Assembly: GCA_011525625.1 (NCBI GenBank)
Contig: WYAX01000020.1
Coordinates: forward strand, 186,001-250,000
Direction: 5' to 3'
DNA: 64,000 bases
Source of the DNA: Nitrospira defluvii
Lineage (GTDB): Bacteria > Nitrospirota > Nitrospiria > Nitrospirales > Nitrospiraceae
Shown piece by piece: positions 51,247-60,609 of the stretch. The notes under the pieces were generated by a model that was given only the letters and a program-made list of their open reading frames with translations, ran no database searches and had not been told where the DNA came from. The first letter of the stretch is position 1. Every line of letters begins with the position of its first letter. Position numbers and translations under genes: made by a program.

Positions 51247-52311
51247 ATGACGATGAAATTGAAACACAAACATTCCCGCAAGGCGGGACTGCCGCCCGGT
51301 ACGCTGGTCCACATCGGCGAAAAAAAATCCGAGGCGGTGACCATTACCGTCTATGAGTATGGCGAAGGACAGTTCCAGGAGCGATCCGTGGCCAAGCCGG
51401 ACGAGATCACCCTGGCGGGTGAGCCGACTGTACGTTGGGTCGATGTCGGGGGCATCCATAAGATGGAGGTGCTGGAGGCATTCGGCAAAATGTTCGGCCT
51501 GCACCCGCTGCTGCTGGAAGATATTGCGAATACCGACCAGCGCCCGAAACTCGACGACTACGGCACCTACGGCTACGTGGTGTTGAAGATGCTCTACGAG
51601 GGGCAGCACGAAGGCGACATCAATGTTGAGCAGGTCAGCCTGGTGTTCGGGGAAAACTATGTGCTCTCGTTTCAGGAAAACGGGGGTGATGTGTTTCAGG
51701 GAGTGAAAGAACGGCTGCGGAACGGGAAGGGCCGGTTACGCCACGCGGGTGCGGACTATCTGCTGTATGCACTGATGGATTCGATCGTGGATCGCTATTT
51801 CGTCATCCTGGAAAGCTTGGGAGAAAAAATCGAGCTGCTGCAGGATGTCTGTGTGACCAATCCCGGACCGGAAACCCTGCGGGATATCCACGCACTCAAA
51901 CGGCAGCTTCTGTATTTCCGACGCTCGGTCTGGCCGCTGCGTGATCTGATGAACAACCTGTCGCGGTCGGATGGTCAGTTCTTGCAGGGCTCGACCAAGG
52001 TCTTTTTTCGCGACGTGTACGATCACATCATTCAGATCGGCGACACGGTCGAGACGTTGCGCGAAATGGTGTCGTCGATGATGGAAGTGTATCTGTCCAG
52101 CGTCAGTTACCGGCTGAACGGGGTCATGAAAGTGCTGACGATCATCACGACGATTTTCATGCCCCTCAGTTTTATCGCCAGCATCTATGGGATGAATTTC
52201 GAGCACATGCCTGAATTGAAATCGCCCTGGGGCTACCCGACTGTGCTCGGCGTCATGGCCGTGACCGGGTTGGCGATGCTCTACTTCTTCAAGCAGAAGA
52301 AATGGTTATGA
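51247..52311 (+). CDS. corA: Magnesium/cobalt transporter CorA
   Basis: A 354-residue CorA. The N-terminal cytoplasmic domain includes VRWVDVGGIHKMEVLEAFGKMFGLHPLLLEDI (partial: LHPLLLEDI), the long stalk helix carries LRDLMNNL and SVSYRLNGVMKVLT, and two C-terminal membrane helices follow. The selectivity-loop signature YGMNFEHMPE lies between them, and the tail FKQKKWL is basic, as in the family. It mediates pentameric Mg2+ uptake in the inner membrane. The start at 51247 is ATG. Confidence 0.95.
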   Translation: MTMKLKHKHSRKAGLPPGTLVHIGEKKSEAVTITVYEYGEGQFQERSVAKPDEITLAGEPTVRWVDVGGIHKMEVLEAFGKMFGLHPLLLEDIANTDQRPKLDDYGTYGYVVLKMLYEGQHEGDINVEQVSLVFGENYVLSFQENGGDVFQGVKERLRNGKGRLRHAGADYLLYALMDSIVDRYFVILESLGEKIELLQDVCVTNPGPETLRDIHALKRQLLYFRRSVWPLRDLMNNLSRSDGQFLQGSTKVFFRDVYDHIIQIGDTVETLREMVSSMMEVYLSSVSYRLNGVMKVLTIITTIFMPLSFIASIYGMNFEHMPELKSPWGYPTVLGVMAVTGLAMLYFFKQKKWL

Positions 52312-52319
52312 CCCGGGGG

Positions 52320-52709
52320 TCAGTCTAGGACCTCAACACGATCCACGAAGTAGGGGGTTTCTCCGAAACAGGTCGTGGGGATATAGCGAAACTCCTTGTA
52401 GTGCAGGACGACCCGCTTACCCATCTGCCCATCGAGCTTCTTGGCCACGTTCTCGTCCCACACCGTGAAGCTCCAGAGCACCGGGGCCACGCCGGGTACG
52501 GTCGTCATCGCCAGCTCACCTTCCTGCGTTTTGCAAAACCATCCTTTTCGGGACAGCTTCTGCAAATACCCGGCGCGATCGCCGTCCGAGTAACTCCAAT
52601 TAAAGACGACCAGGAGATAGGCTGCGCCGCCGAACAATAACAACGTGAAGAGAAGTTTGGGTCTCCAGAGCCAGGCTACCGGAAACAGAATGGTTTCCCA
52701 CCACGTCAT
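52320..52709 (-). CDS. Conserved hypothetical membrane-anchored protein, 129 aa
   Basis: An N-terminal membrane helix (LLFTLLLFGGAAYLLVVF) is followed by a domain of about 90 residues with GYLQKLSRKGWFCKTQEGELAM (in part: KLSRKGWFCKTQEGE), WSFTVWDENVAKKL and VLHYKEFRYIPTTCFGETPYFVD (in part: TTCFGETPYFV). This is a widespread short family that has often carried unreliable names in databases; no function can be claimed. It is convergent with corA, eight bases apart, across the near-palindrome TGACCCGGGGGTCA. Confidence 0.8.
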   Translation of the reverse strand: MTWWETILFPVAWLWRPKLLFTLLLFGGAAYLLVVFNWSYSDGDRAGYLQKLSRKGWFCKTQEGELAMTTVPGVAPVLWSFTVWDENVAKKLDGQMGKRVVLHYKEFRYIPTTCFGETPYFVDRVEVLD

Positions 52710-52728
52710 AGGACTCCTTTTCTGACGG

Positions 52729-53349
52729 TTACCTCACGTCTTGAAACAACCAGGGGGCTTGGGTGCGGCGGCGTTGTTCGTACTCGCCGATTTGCGCCGC
52801 GTGCTGGAGCGTCAGGCCGATCGCGTCCAATCCGCGATAGAGACAATCCTTCCGGAATGGGTCGATCTCGAAGTGATAGGCCGTACCCTCGGGTGTCGTG
52901 ACCTGCTGGGCTGCCAGGTCGACGGTCAATCGGTAGCCGTCATGCGTCGCCACGCCATCAAAGAGCGCTTGAATTTCCGATCCCTTCAGAACTACCGGAA
53001 GAATGCCGTTCTGGAAGCAGTTGTTGTAAAAGATGTCGGCGAAGCTGGGTGCGAGAATGCACCGGAATCCTTGGTCGAGCAGCGCCCAGGGCGCATGTTC
53101 GCGCGAGGAGCCGCAACCGAAGTTATCCCTGGTGAGAAGGATCGAAGCTTGCTGGTAGCGTGGCTGGTTCAGGAAGAACTCAGGATCCTGCGATCCATCC
53201 TTCCGCCGCCGCCAATCGTAGAATAACCCTTCCCGCAACCCGGTGCGTTTGATCGTTTTCAAAAACTGCTTTGGAATGATCTGATCGGTATCGACATTGA
53301 GCCGGTCCAGCGGCGCGACCAGGCCTGTGAGCGTTGTGAATGCGTCCAT
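52729..53349 (-). CDS. leuD: 3-isopropylmalate dehydratase small subunit LeuD
   Basis: A 206-residue swivel-domain subunit of isopropylmalate isomerase in leucine biosynthesis. It shows [20 protein letters not shown] (in part: [13 protein letters not shown]), [35 protein letters not shown] (in part: [13 protein letters not shown]) and [13 protein letters not shown]. It pairs with LeuC encoded upstream across a 77-base gap. The length matches proteobacterial LeuD rather than the short archaeal form. Confidence 0.95.
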   Translation of the reverse strand: MDAFTTLTGLVAPLDRLNVDTDQIIPKQFLKTIKRTGLREGLFYDWRRRKDGSQDPEFFLNQPRYQQASILLTRDNFGCGSSREHAPWALLDQGFRCILAPSFADIFYNNCFQNGILPVVLKGSEIQALFDGVATHDGYRLTVDLAAQQVTTPEGTAYHFEIDPFRKDCLYRGLDAIGLTLQHAAQIGEYEQRRRTQAPWLFQDVR

Positions 53350-53426
53350 GGTATGTCCTTTTGTGCTTCGTGTCCGCCGGCCCTTGTTCCCAATGGGTCC
53401 GGCTCAGGATCGAAATGGCTTCCCGC

Positions 53427-54830
53427 TTATGACCACTGACGGATATCGACGAAATGCCCTTCAATAGCGGCAGCCACCGCCATGGCCGGCGACACCAGAT
53501 GGGTGCGTCCACCGGCTCCCTGGCGTCCCTCGAAGTTCCGGTTACTCGTTGATGCGCAACGTTCCCCCGGTTGCAGGACATCAGCATTCATGGCCAGGCA
53601 CATGCTGCAGCCAGCCTCCCGCCATTCGAATCCAGATTCCTTGAAAATACGATCCAAGCCTTCCTGCTCCGCCTGTTGCTTCACGAGGCCGGATCCGGGG
53701 ACGACCATGGCGTGCACGCTGCCGGCGACTTTCTTACCCTTGGCGAACGAGGCGGCCAGGCGCAGGTCTTCGATCCGGGAATTGGTGCAAGACCCGATGA
53801 ACACCTTGTCGATTTTGATGTCGCGAATCGGCATGCCTGGCTTGAGGGCCATGTACTCGATGGCGCGCTCTGTGGCCTGACGGAGTTTCTCATCTCCCAT
53901 GGTACGCGGGTCGGGTACGGTACCGTCCACGCCGGTGACCATGCCGGGGCTGGTGCCCCAGGTGACTTGCGGGGCAATCGTCTCGGCGCGTAATTCGACG
54001 ACGGCATCGTATTTCGCGCCGGTATCGGTGTGGAACTGCCGCCAAGCTGCCACGGCCTGGTCCCAGAGCGCCCCCTTGGGCGCCATCGGACGACCTTTGA
54101 TGTAGTTGAATGTGGTCTCGTCCGGGGCGACCATGCCGGCCCGCGCGCCGCCCTCGATGGACATGTTGCACAACGTCATGCGGCCTTCCATGCTGAGGGC
54201 GCGAATGGCGGACCCTGTATATTCGATGACGTAGCCTGTTCCGCCTGCTGTGCCGATCTTGCCGATGATGGCGAGGATGACGTCCTTCGCGGAGCAGCGC
54301 GGTGAGAGTTGACCGTCGACCCGGACTTCCATCGTTTTGGGGCGCTTCTGGACCAGACATTGCGTCGCCAGTACATGTTCGACTTCGCTGGTGCCGATGC
54401 CGAATGCGAGCGCGCCGAATGCGCCATGGGTTGACGTGTGGGAATCGCCGCACACGATCGTCATGCCCGGGAGGGTGAAGCCTTGCTCAGGGCCGATGAC
54501 ATGGACCACGCCCTGTCGGATGTCATTCATTCCGAAGAGAGTAATGCCAAACGTCTTGCAGTTATCTTCCAACGTTTGAATTTGTTTGGCGCTGATCGGA
54601 TCGGCAATCGCGATGCGGCGATCGGTCGTCGGGACGTTATGGTCGGGGACCGCGAGTGCGGCGCCTGGACGACGCGGGGTGCGACCTGCAACCGTCAGGC
54701 CCTCGAATGCCTGCGGAGAGGTCACTTCGTGCACCAAATGGCGGTCGATATAGAGCAACGTGGTCCCGTCGGACTCGGCTCGAACCACATGATCGTTCCA
54801 AATTTTTTCGAACAGTGTCTGTGCTGCCAT
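53427..54830 (-). CDS. leuC: 3-isopropylmalate dehydratase large subunit LeuC
   Basis: A 467-residue aconitase-family subunit that isomerises 2-isopropylmalate to 3-isopropylmalate with LeuD. The 4Fe-4S ligands are Cys in [12 protein letters not shown] and both Cys in [11 protein letters not shown]. Other landmarks are [36 protein letters not shown] (in part: [12 protein letters not shown]) and the C-terminal [10 protein letters not shown]. The ATG at 54830 is preferred over 54836 because AAGGAG then has normal spacing. A promoter with TATAAT lies 64 bases upstream. Confidence 0.96.
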   Translation of the reverse strand: MAAQTLFEKIWNDHVVRAESDGTTLLYIDRHLVHEVTSPQAFEGLTVAGRTPRRPGAALAVPDHNVPTTDRRIAIADPISAKQIQTLEDNCKTFGITLFGMNDIRQGVVHVIGPEQGFTLPGMTIVCGDSHTSTHGAFGALAFGIGTSEVEHVLATQCLVQKRPKTMEVRVDGQLSPRCSAKDVILAIIGKIGTAGGTGYVIEYTGSAIRALSMEGRMTLCNMSIEGGARAGMVAPDETTFNYIKGRPMAPKGALWDQAVAAWRQFHTDTGAKYDAVVELRAETIAPQVTWGTSPGMVTGVDGTVPDPRTMGDEKLRQATERAIEYMALKPGMPIRDIKIDKVFIGSCTNSRIEDLRLAASFAKGKKVAGSVHAMVVPGSGLVKQQAEQEGLDRIFKESGFEWREAGCSMCLAMNADVLQPGERCASTSNRNFEGRQGAGGRTHLVSPAMAVAAAIEGHFVDIRQWS

Positions 54831-54893
54831 GGTCATGCTCCTTGTAAACCCGCGCCTCTGCGAGAGATTGTGGCGTAGGGCTGATGCGCGTCT

Positions 54894-54924
54894 ATTATAT
54901 ATGCGACCAGGCCTGTTGCATCAA
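54894..54924 (-). promoter_or_regulatory. Putative leuCD promoter
   Basis: On the minus strand TTGATG (54919-54924) lies 17 bases from TATATA and 19 from a perfect TATAAT (54894-54899). The transcript start would be about 55 bases before leuC. No leucine-rich leader peptide was seen. Confidence 0.5.
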
Positions 54925-54989
54925 GGGCAAAGGGACCGCGGAAAAAATTGCCTCTTCAGCTTTTCACACTGCGGACCGATAAGGTTTCC

Positions 54990-55223
54990 ATGGAACAGGA
55001 ACCGATCGACGCCGAACACATCACGATCCCACGCTGGACGATCAAACGTGATCCCCGGGCGTTGGGTTGTTCCATCTGCGGTTCGGCGATCGTGAAGATC
55101 ACCGCGGAATGGCGACAGGTGTCCTTCTGTACCTGCAGACTGATCGAGTACCGTGTGTTGCCGAGAGCTCCCAAGGCCCTGCCTGCCCCGTCCCCGGCCG
55201 CAGATTCACGCAAAGATCCTTGA
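54990..55223 (+). CDS. Small zinc-ribbon-like protein, 77 aa
   Basis: Begins MEQEPIDAEHITIPRW and has CSIC and CTC pairs (ALGCSICGSAIV, SFCTCRLIEY) that could bind one zinc. The tail is Pro/Ala-rich. The ATG at 54990 has AAGG six bases upstream. It diverges from leuC. No family is known to me; it may bind nucleic acid or act as a redox or metal protein. Confidence 0.65.
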   Translation: MEQEPIDAEHITIPRWTIKRDPRALGCSICGSAIVKITAEWRQVSFCTCRLIEYRVLPRAPKALPAPSPAADSRKDP

Positions 55224-55410
55224 TCCTCTTGGAACGCTGACGAGCGCCGATTCTCTCCTCCTAAACGGTGGACGCTGCCGGGTGTTCCGGCTCATTCCCT
55301 CCGAGCCCGTTCCGCTTGGAGCAGGCTCTGCTGTGGCATCGAGCGGTCGGACTGTTCCTGGCGCACGGTGGCCAGGGACCGGCTGAATCAAGAGTGAAAT
55401 GGAGGTTCAC

Positions 55411-55962
55411 ATGGCACGAGGGCGATGGGTGTTTCTGATTGTGGGCTGCGCGAGCCTGATCGCAGGGGGAGTGACCGAGGCGAAGGACCGCCCGCATGTG
55501 AAGTCGCTGATGCCACCCGGGTTGACCATCCCGGCATCGTCACTGCGATCCTGTTCCGGTGAGGATGTGCTGGGCAATTGGAACCTCCTGACATTCGAGT
55601 CTTCCTATCGATTCAAACTGCCACAGGCTCCCTATCTATTTCCCTACCAGGTTTTTCAATACTCCTCTGAGCATGGAGCCAAGTCGGCTCATTCGCGCAC
55701 GCCCATTCTCGGCAGCCCGGATCGGGTGTTCGAGGGCGTGCCGCTGGACCTGACGTACCAGGTCGAGCCGGGAGGCCGCGTCGTGCTCAAGAGCAAGGGC
55801 CGTGGCGCGGTGGTGGAAACCTGGTCGTGTTCAGTCGCGGGGCAAGACGGGGGGGCGACGGGCGACGGGACTGATCTCCGACGCGGCGATGTCGTGATGA
55901 CCCTCCTCGGAAGCCACGGCCAGGCATTGTTCGTGCGCCATCTGCGAAAAATCGCGACATGA
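55411..55962 (+). CDS. Hypothetical exported protein, 183 aa
   Basis: An N-terminal signal peptide (WVFLIVGCASLIAGGV) that could be a lipoprotein signal around the Cys, then a beta-rich domain (LGNWNLLTFESSYRF, YQVEPGGRVVLKSKG, MTLLGSHGQALFVRHL). The Cys residues at about 50 and 135 may pair. The ATG at 55411 has GGAGG seven bases upstream. No family recognised. It precedes the MEKHLA gene. Confidence 0.72.
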   Translation: MARGRWVFLIVGCASLIAGGVTEAKDRPHVKSLMPPGLTIPASSLRSCSGEDVLGNWNLLTFESSYRFKLPQAPYLFPYQVFQYSSEHGAKSAHSRTPILGSPDRVFEGVPLDLTYQVEPGGRVVLKSKGRGAVVETWSCSVAGQDGGATGDGTDLRRGDVVMTLLGSHGQALFVRHLRKIAT

Positions 55963-56005
55963 CCGGGCTTGGCAGGCGGCAAGTCGGCGTGCTACTACCG
56001 GCAGC

Positions 56006-56563
56006 ATGCGGAGAGCCGGACCTGTTGCGTCGGTCCCTTCCGCCGAGGAGGACGTGGACGATTCAATTCCTGTGTGGCGTCGGCCGGAGGTTGTCGAATG
56101 GTCGCAATGGCTGCTCGACAGCTATTGCTCTTGCGTCGGCCGGGAACTGATGCAGCGGGTAGGGGGACCGGAGGAGCAGGCCCAGGCGTTGTTTACCGCG
56201 CCGTTTGTGGTGGTGTCGCATGGGACGCAAGACGATCCGATTTTGAATTACGGATCGCAACTCGCGCTGACCCTCTGGGAGATGACGTGGGAGCAGTTGG
56301 TGCAGACTCCGTCCCGGTTGACGGCGGAACCGGTGAACCGTGCCGAGCGGGAACGCATGCTCGAACGCGCCCGCGTCCAGGGGTATCTCGACAATTATCG
56401 AGGGATCAGAATCTCCAGTCGCGGGCACCGGTTTCTGATTGAGCAGGCCCTCGTATGGACGGTGGTCGACCCGGCTGGGCATCGTCGGGGACAAGCCGCC
56501 ACGTTTTCACGCTGGACCTTCCTCCAGCCGACGGAATCGGGGGACATGCGTTCCGCCAAGTGA
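56006..56563 (+). CDS. MEKHLA-domain protein
   Basis: A 185-residue protein, almost all one MEKHLA domain (PAS-related). It shows QWLLDSYCSCVGREL, APFVVVSHGTQDDPILNYG, LALTLWEMTWEQLVQTPSRLTAEP (in part: LTLWEMTWE, PSRLTAEP), NYRGIRISSRGHRFLIE (in part) and GQAATFSRW. In plants this domain is fused to HD-ZIP III factors; in bacteria the stand-alone form is uncharacterised and may sense a small ligand or light/redox. A GTG at 56054 is an alternative start. Its last 57 bases overlap the convergent DUF1653 gene. Confidence 0.87.
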   Translation: MRRAGPVASVPSAEEDVDDSIPVWRRPEVVEWSQWLLDSYCSCVGRELMQRVGGPEEQAQALFTAPFVVVSHGTQDDPILNYGSQLALTLWEMTWEQLVQTPSRLTAEPVNRAERERMLERARVQGYLDNYRGIRISSRGHRFLIEQALVWTVVDPAGHRRGQAATFSRWTFLQPTESGDMRSAK

Positions 56564-56725
56564 GACCGATTCGGCAAACATGCTTGCCGGTCTGATCCAC
56601 AACCCGCCTTCCCCATAGAGTTGTCGATAGACGACATATTCTTCTTCGGTTTCCGAATGCCGGGCCACGCCGAGCACTTCGTAGTCCTTCCCTTTATAGT
56701 GACGATAGCGACCGGGTTTGATCAT
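56507..56725 (-). CDS. DUF1653 family protein
   Basis: A 72-residue protein with the DUF1653 pattern: GRYRHYKGKDYEVLGVARHSETEEEYVVYRQLYGEGGLWIRP (in part: RYRHYKGKDYEVLGVARHSE, VVYRQLYG, LWIRPASMF). A small beta-barrel of unknown function. The start at 56725 has AAGGA eight bases upstream. It overlaps the MEKHLA gene tail to tail, and its start codon shares CATG with a possible start of the flavoprotein gene. Confidence 0.88.
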   Translation of the reverse strand: MIKPGRYRHYKGKDYEVLGVARHSETEEEYVVYRQLYGEGGLWIRPASMFAESVSLGGTHVPRFRRLEEGPA

Positions 56726-56774
56726 GGTGTATCCTTACAAGTTCCAACCTTCGGGACAGTCTATCGAACCGGGC

Positions 56775-58184
56775 ATGTCATCACAACTCTCTCAACGGAC
56801 CGACCGTCGGCATGATGTCGTGGTGATCGGCGGCGGATCGGCCGGCTATGCGGCCGCGCGGACGGCGCGCGACGCCGGCGCAGATGTCGCGATCATTGAT
56901 CAGGGGCCGCTGGGCGGGCTCTGTATTTTGCGCGGCTGCATGCCGACGAAGACCATTCTCCGGTCCGCCGAAATCATGGCGCTGATGAAACGTGCGCGGG
57001 AGTTCGGGCTGGCTCCAGTGAACGCGCAGGCCGACCTTGCGGCCATCGTGGATCGCAAGAACCGGTTGGTGCAGGAGTTCGCAGACTATCGCATCGCCGC
57101 ATTGCGTGATCCAGGGTTCACCCTCTATGAGTCCCGCGCCGAGTTTATCTCGCCCCACGAAATTCGCGTGGGCACGCTGCATATTCGCGGCAACGCCTTT
57201 GTGATCGCCACCGGATCGCGCCCGGCTGAAATCGCGATTCCTGGGCTGGACCAGGCCGGGTATCTGACCAGCGATGACATGCTCGATGTGCGTCGCGCGC
57301 CGTCGTCGTTGCTGGTATTGGGAGGCGGGCTGGTTGCAGTGGAGTTTGCGCAATTCTTCGCCCGCATCGGCACGAAGGTCACCATGTTGCAACGTGGTGC
57401 GACGCTCTTGTCCGATATGGATCAGGATGTCGGACAGGCACTGGCAGCCGCGTTCCAAGCCGAAGGCATTGAGGTGATCACCGGAGTATCGTTCCAGCAG
57501 GTGACGTCGACGCCGACGGAAAAAACGGTGCAGTTTCTTCAGGGGGGTGTGGCCCACACGCGTTCAGCCGAGATCATATTTCAGGCGCTGGGCCGTCGCC
57601 CGAACCTGAACGGGCTCAATGTGGAGGCGGCCGGCGTGAACGTTATCGATGGTCGTCTGGTTGTCGGCCCCGATATGCGGACGTCGCAGCCGCACATTTT
57701 TGCCGTAGGGGACGTCAACGATCTCACGCCCATCGTCCATTTGGCGATTCAGCAAGGTGAGACGGCCGCGTTTAATGCGACCCATGCGGACGGGCCCGCG
57801 CGGGTCATCGATCACCGGCTCGATAGTGAAATGGTCTTCACCGATCCGCAGGTGGCGGTTGCAGGGCTGAGCGAGCGCCAGTGTCGAGCGCAGTCGATCC
57901 CGTATCTGACGGCGTCCTATCCGTTTGCCGATCATGGAAAGGCCATGTGCCTGGGAGCGTCCCATGGATTCGTCAAATTGCTGTGCCGGCCGGATACCGG
58001 TGAACTGGTAGGGGCCCAGATTGTTGGCCCCGAAGCCGCGGAATTGATCCATGAACTCATTACTGTGATGTATTTTCATGGGACGGCACAGGATCTGCTC
58101 CGCATTCCGCACTATCATCCCACGCTTGCGGAGATCGTGACCTACCCTGCGGAATCCATCGTCGAGCAAATGGGGCAGGGATGA
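56775..58184 (+). CDS. FAD-dependent pyridine nucleotide-disulfide oxidoreductase (dihydrolipoamide dehydrogenase-like)
   Basis: A 469-residue flavoprotein. FAD site VVVIGGGSAGYAAARTARDAG (in part: VIGGGSAGYAAA), redox-active disulfide GGLCILRGCMPTK (Cys-x4-Cys), NAD site LVLGGGLVAVEFAQF, second FAD site HIFAVGDVND and the catalytic His-Glu in HYHPTLAE. No 2-oxoacid dehydrogenase genes adjoin, so it may be a lone dihydrolipoamide, mercuric or other disulfide reductase. The disulfide motif LCILRGC differs from the common TCLNVGC. The frame is open to 56718; the ATG at 56775 is chosen to match family length. Confidence 0.88.
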   Translation: MSSQLSQRTDRRHDVVVIGGGSAGYAAARTARDAGADVAIIDQGPLGGLCILRGCMPTKTILRSAEIMALMKRAREFGLAPVNAQADLAAIVDRKNRLVQEFADYRIAALRDPGFTLYESRAEFISPHEIRVGTLHIRGNAFVIATGSRPAEIAIPGLDQAGYLTSDDMLDVRRAPSSLLVLGGGLVAVEFAQFFARIGTKVTMLQRGATLLSDMDQDVGQALAAAFQAEGIEVITGVSFQQVTSTPTEKTVQFLQGGVAHTRSAEIIFQALGRRPNLNGLNVEAAGVNVIDGRLVVGPDMRTSQPHIFAVGDVNDLTPIVHLAIQQGETAAFNATHADGPARVIDHRLDSEMVFTDPQVAVAGLSERQCRAQSIPYLTASYPFADHGKAMCLGASHGFVKLLCRPDTGELVGAQIVGPEAAELIHELITVMYFHGTAQDLLRIPHYHPTLAEIVTYPAESIVEQMGQG

Positions 58185-58864
58185 GACGACTCGGTATGGC
58201 AGCTCCGTCCGTCGTGCTGGCCCTCGCGTTGGTGTCCTGCGGGCAGCAGACTTGGGATGCCGCGATGCAGGCCGGCGAGGCGGCGGTGCAGCGGGGACAG
58301 TATGACGAAGCCGAACGGATTTATACTGCCGCGCTGAAGAAGGCTGAAGAGTTCGGTCGGCATGATCGCCGGGTTGCGGTCACACTGGCTCGCCTCGCAC
58401 AGGCCTACAGCGCGCAGGGGAAATACGTCGAGGCAGAGCCGATGTATCTGGAGGCGCTCAAGATCTACCAGGAGGTGCATGGCGAGAATCACCTGGATGT
58501 GGCGGCCATGCTGAACAACCTCGGGGTGTTGCATCGCAAGCACGGGCAATTTGCCGACGCCCAGCGACTCTTGACCCGCGCGCTGGCCATCAAAGAGACC
58601 CTGCTCGGGACAGAGCATCTTGAAGTCGCGCTGGCGCTGAGCAACCTGGCTGCATTGTCCATGGCGCAAGGTGAGCCCGGACAGGCCTCCACGCTGCTTG
58701 CGCGGGCCTTGGCGGTGAGGGAAAAGCAGTTAGGGGTCGACCATCCCGATGTGGCCAAGACGCTCGTGGATTACGCCGCTGCGTTGCGCAAGATCGGACG
58801 GAGCGCTGAGGCAGATGCGCTCGACGCGCGGGCAGGCGAGATTCGCGCGAAAGCGAAGTCCTGA
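58181..58864 (+). CDS. Lipoprotein with kinesin light chain-type TPRs
   Basis: A 227-residue lipoprotein (lipobox ALVSC) with about four 42-residue TPRs of the kinesin-light-chain type. Each ends in an L-G-x-x-H-x-(D/E)-V-A pattern such as HGENHLDVAAMLNNLGVLH, LGTEHLEVALALSNLAAL and LGVDHPDVAKTLVDYA. It is probably an envelope scaffold. It overlaps the flavoprotein gene by four bases (ATGA). Confidence 0.88.
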   Translation: MRRLGMAAPSVVLALALVSCGQQTWDAAMQAGEAAVQRGQYDEAERIYTAALKKAEEFGRHDRRVAVTLARLAQAYSAQGKYVEAEPMYLEALKIYQEVHGENHLDVAAMLNNLGVLHRKHGQFADAQRLLTRALAIKETLLGTEHLEVALALSNLAALSMAQGEPGQASTLLARALAVREKQLGVDHPDVAKTLVDYAAALRKIGRSAEADALDARAGEIRAKAKS

Positions 58865-58941
58865 CGTCGAACGGAGAAAAGGTTGAACCATGCGGATAGG
58901 CCGGTGTAGCGTAGGACATTGACGTGAGTAGGGAGACGGGG

Positions 58942-59157
58942 ATGGCCGATTTGCGGACCAATGCAGTGATTGCGCGCGGAGTCGGCGTGGTGTGCATCGC
59001 CGGCGGATTTATGCTTGGCGTCTACGGCTTGGAGTTTCCCAACACCATTTGGCTGCAAACGGCATTGGGGCTGCTGGTGACCGGCATGATGGCTCAAGGG
59101 TATGCAATGTATTGTTCCATTCGGTGGGTTCGGGAACAGCGTGATTCAGAACGGTAA
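58942..59157 (+). CDS. Small membrane protein, 71 aa
   Basis: Two membrane helices (VIARGVGVVCIAGGFMLGVYG, quoted in part as GVVCIAGGFMLGVYG; and IWLQTALGLLVTGMMAQGYA) and a charged C-terminus. No family recognised. The ATG at 58942 has GGGAG eight bases upstream; a GTG at 58924 is possible. It precedes a lipoprotein gene by seven bases. Confidence 0.7.
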   Translation: MADLRTNAVIARGVGVVCIAGGFMLGVYGLEFPNTIWLQTALGLLVTGMMAQGYAMYCSIRWVREQRDSER

Positions 59158-59164
59158 GCGATCG

Positions 59165-59632
59165 ATGGATACCACGCGTCGTGAGCGGACAGGCCGGGGG
59201 CGAATGACGGCGATCCTGTTTCTGTTGTGCCTCGTGACGCTGTCCGGCTGCGGGGGGCCCTGGCGCGATCGGTATCTGGACAAGGGATTGAAGAGACTCA
59301 CGCAGGACGATATTGCGGAGAAGTTCGGTCCGCCGAGCACCGCCAAAACACCGGTGCTGGGGGGTAATACCGTCTGGACCTATCGAGTGCCGATGGGGGA
59401 TCGGGAAGTCCATCCGTGGGATCCCAGTAGCTTGACCGCCGGAAAGAAAACGAAGGCCCCGCCTTCGCCCTCGCCGTTCGGCAAGAGCTTGGCCGGCAGC
59501 GAAGAGCCCTATCGGGAGCCGCTGTATTGTTATCGGTATACCTTGTCTTTTGACGAGGACAAACGATTGACGGACTGGAAACGCGAAGAATGTGTTCCTC
59601 GCGCGAGTGAGGAAGAGACCGACTCACAGTGA
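59165..59632 (+). CDS. Hypothetical lipoprotein, 155 aa
   Basis: The lipobox LVTLSGC near residue 27 is followed by a region resembling SmpA/BamE-like or OmlA-type small lipoproteins (LTQDDIAEKFGPPSTAKT, then VWTYRV and YTLSFDEDKRLTDWKREECV), in which a helix is followed by a short beta sheet. This likeness is from pattern only. An ATG at 59204 would give a shorter signal peptide. The gene lies in a run of same-strand genes ending with an MscS-like channel. Confidence 0.75.
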   Translation: MDTTRRERTGRGRMTAILFLLCLVTLSGCGGPWRDRYLDKGLKRLTQDDIAEKFGPPSTAKTPVLGGNTVWTYRVPMGDREVHPWDPSSLTAGKKTKAPPSPSPFGKSLAGSEEPYREPLYCYRYTLSFDEDKRLTDWKREECVPRASEEETDSQ

Positions 59633-59649
59633 GGCCTGTAGACGACTCT

Positions 59650-60474
59650 ATGCAAGAGCTGTTGCCGGTAATTGGGTCCAGCGTATTCTTCGATCTCCTG
59701 AAGTCCATTCTCCTGCTGCTCATCCTCTTAATCGCGCGAACCATCCTGGTTCGCTGGATTAAGGGCAATTCCACTCTGACCATCGACGCGAAGCGCCGCT
59801 GGATCGTGACCGCTCGCAACAGTATGGTGTTGGGCCTGTTCGTGGGACTGGTGGTGATTTGGGCCCACGAGTTGGAAGCCTTTGCCGTCTCCCTGGTTGC
59901 GCTGGCGGCCGCCCTGGTACTGGCGACGAAAGAATTGATTCTCTGCTGGAGCGGCGCCGCATTGCGCGTCGGGGGCGGGGTGTACGGTGTAGGAGATCGA
60001 ATACAGCTGGGGACCTATCGCGGTGTCGTGCTGGAGTATGACGTCTTCGCCACCAAGTTGCTGGAGATCGGCCCAGGTCAGACCTCTCATCTGTATACCG
60101 GTCGAACGGTCGTGTTTCCCAACAGCCTCCTTTTCGGGAATCCGTTGATCAAGGAAAGTCCGTCGCAGGAATACGGTCTCTACGTGCTCTCGGTTCCGCT
60201 GCTGAGCACCGACAATTGGCAAGCTGCCGAGCAGGCGCTTCTCACTGCTGCCAAGGCGGAGTGCGCGCCCTTCATGGATCAGATGGGGCGGCAGATGAAA
60301 CTATTGGAGCAGCGTAATCTCTTGGAAGCTCCATCGCCGGAGCCCCGTATCACCATTCAGCTTCCTGAGGCCGGCCGTATTCACCTAGTCCTTCGCTTTC
60401 CGGCTCCGGACCGCGGCCGTTCGCGAGTCGAGCAGGCCATCCTGCGTCGCTATCTGACCTCGTTTCGCCCGTAA
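59650..60474 (+). CDS. MscS-family mechanosensitive channel-like protein
   Basis: A 274-residue inner-membrane protein. Three hydrophobic segments (LLKSILLLLILLIARTILV, SMVLGLFVGLVVIWA, FAVSLVALAAALVLATKELIL) precede the MscS beta domain with VGDRIQLGTYRGVVLEYDVFAT (in part: YGVGDRIQLG) and VVFPNSLLFGNPLI. It would release solutes on hypo-osmotic shock. It is a minimal-size member like E. coli MscS. The start is uncertain: a GTG at 59629 overlaps the preceding stop; the ATG at 59650 opens the first hydrophobic part. Confidence 0.88.
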   Translation: MQELLPVIGSSVFFDLLKSILLLLILLIARTILVRWIKGNSTLTIDAKRRWIVTARNSMVLGLFVGLVVIWAHELEAFAVSLVALAAALVLATKELILCWSGAALRVGGGVYGVGDRIQLGTYRGVVLEYDVFATKLLEIGPGQTSHLYTGRTVVFPNSLLFGNPLIKESPSQEYGLYVLSVPLLSTDNWQAAEQALLTAAKAECAPFMDQMGRQMKLLEQRNLLEAPSPEPRITIQLPEAGRIHLVLRFPAPDRGRSRVEQAILRRYLTSFRP

Positions 60475-60522
60475 CGCCTTCGGTGGTCTCCGCCAAAATC
60501 GGCAAAACAATTGGCAAAAGAA

Positions 60523-60544
60523 ACCCATCAGGGTATTGATGGGT
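60523..60544 (+). other. Short perfect hairpin
   Basis: ACCCATCA and TGATGGGT form an 8-base-pair stem around a 6-base loop, 65 bases before the ATG at 60610. No T-tract follows, so it may be an mRNA leader structure or a protein-binding site. Confidence 0.4.
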
Positions 60545-60609
60545 GCTACATGCCGGTCGGTGTAATGAGGAAACCGGACACCACATTTCAGTCAAAGAGG
60601 GGGTTGTCG

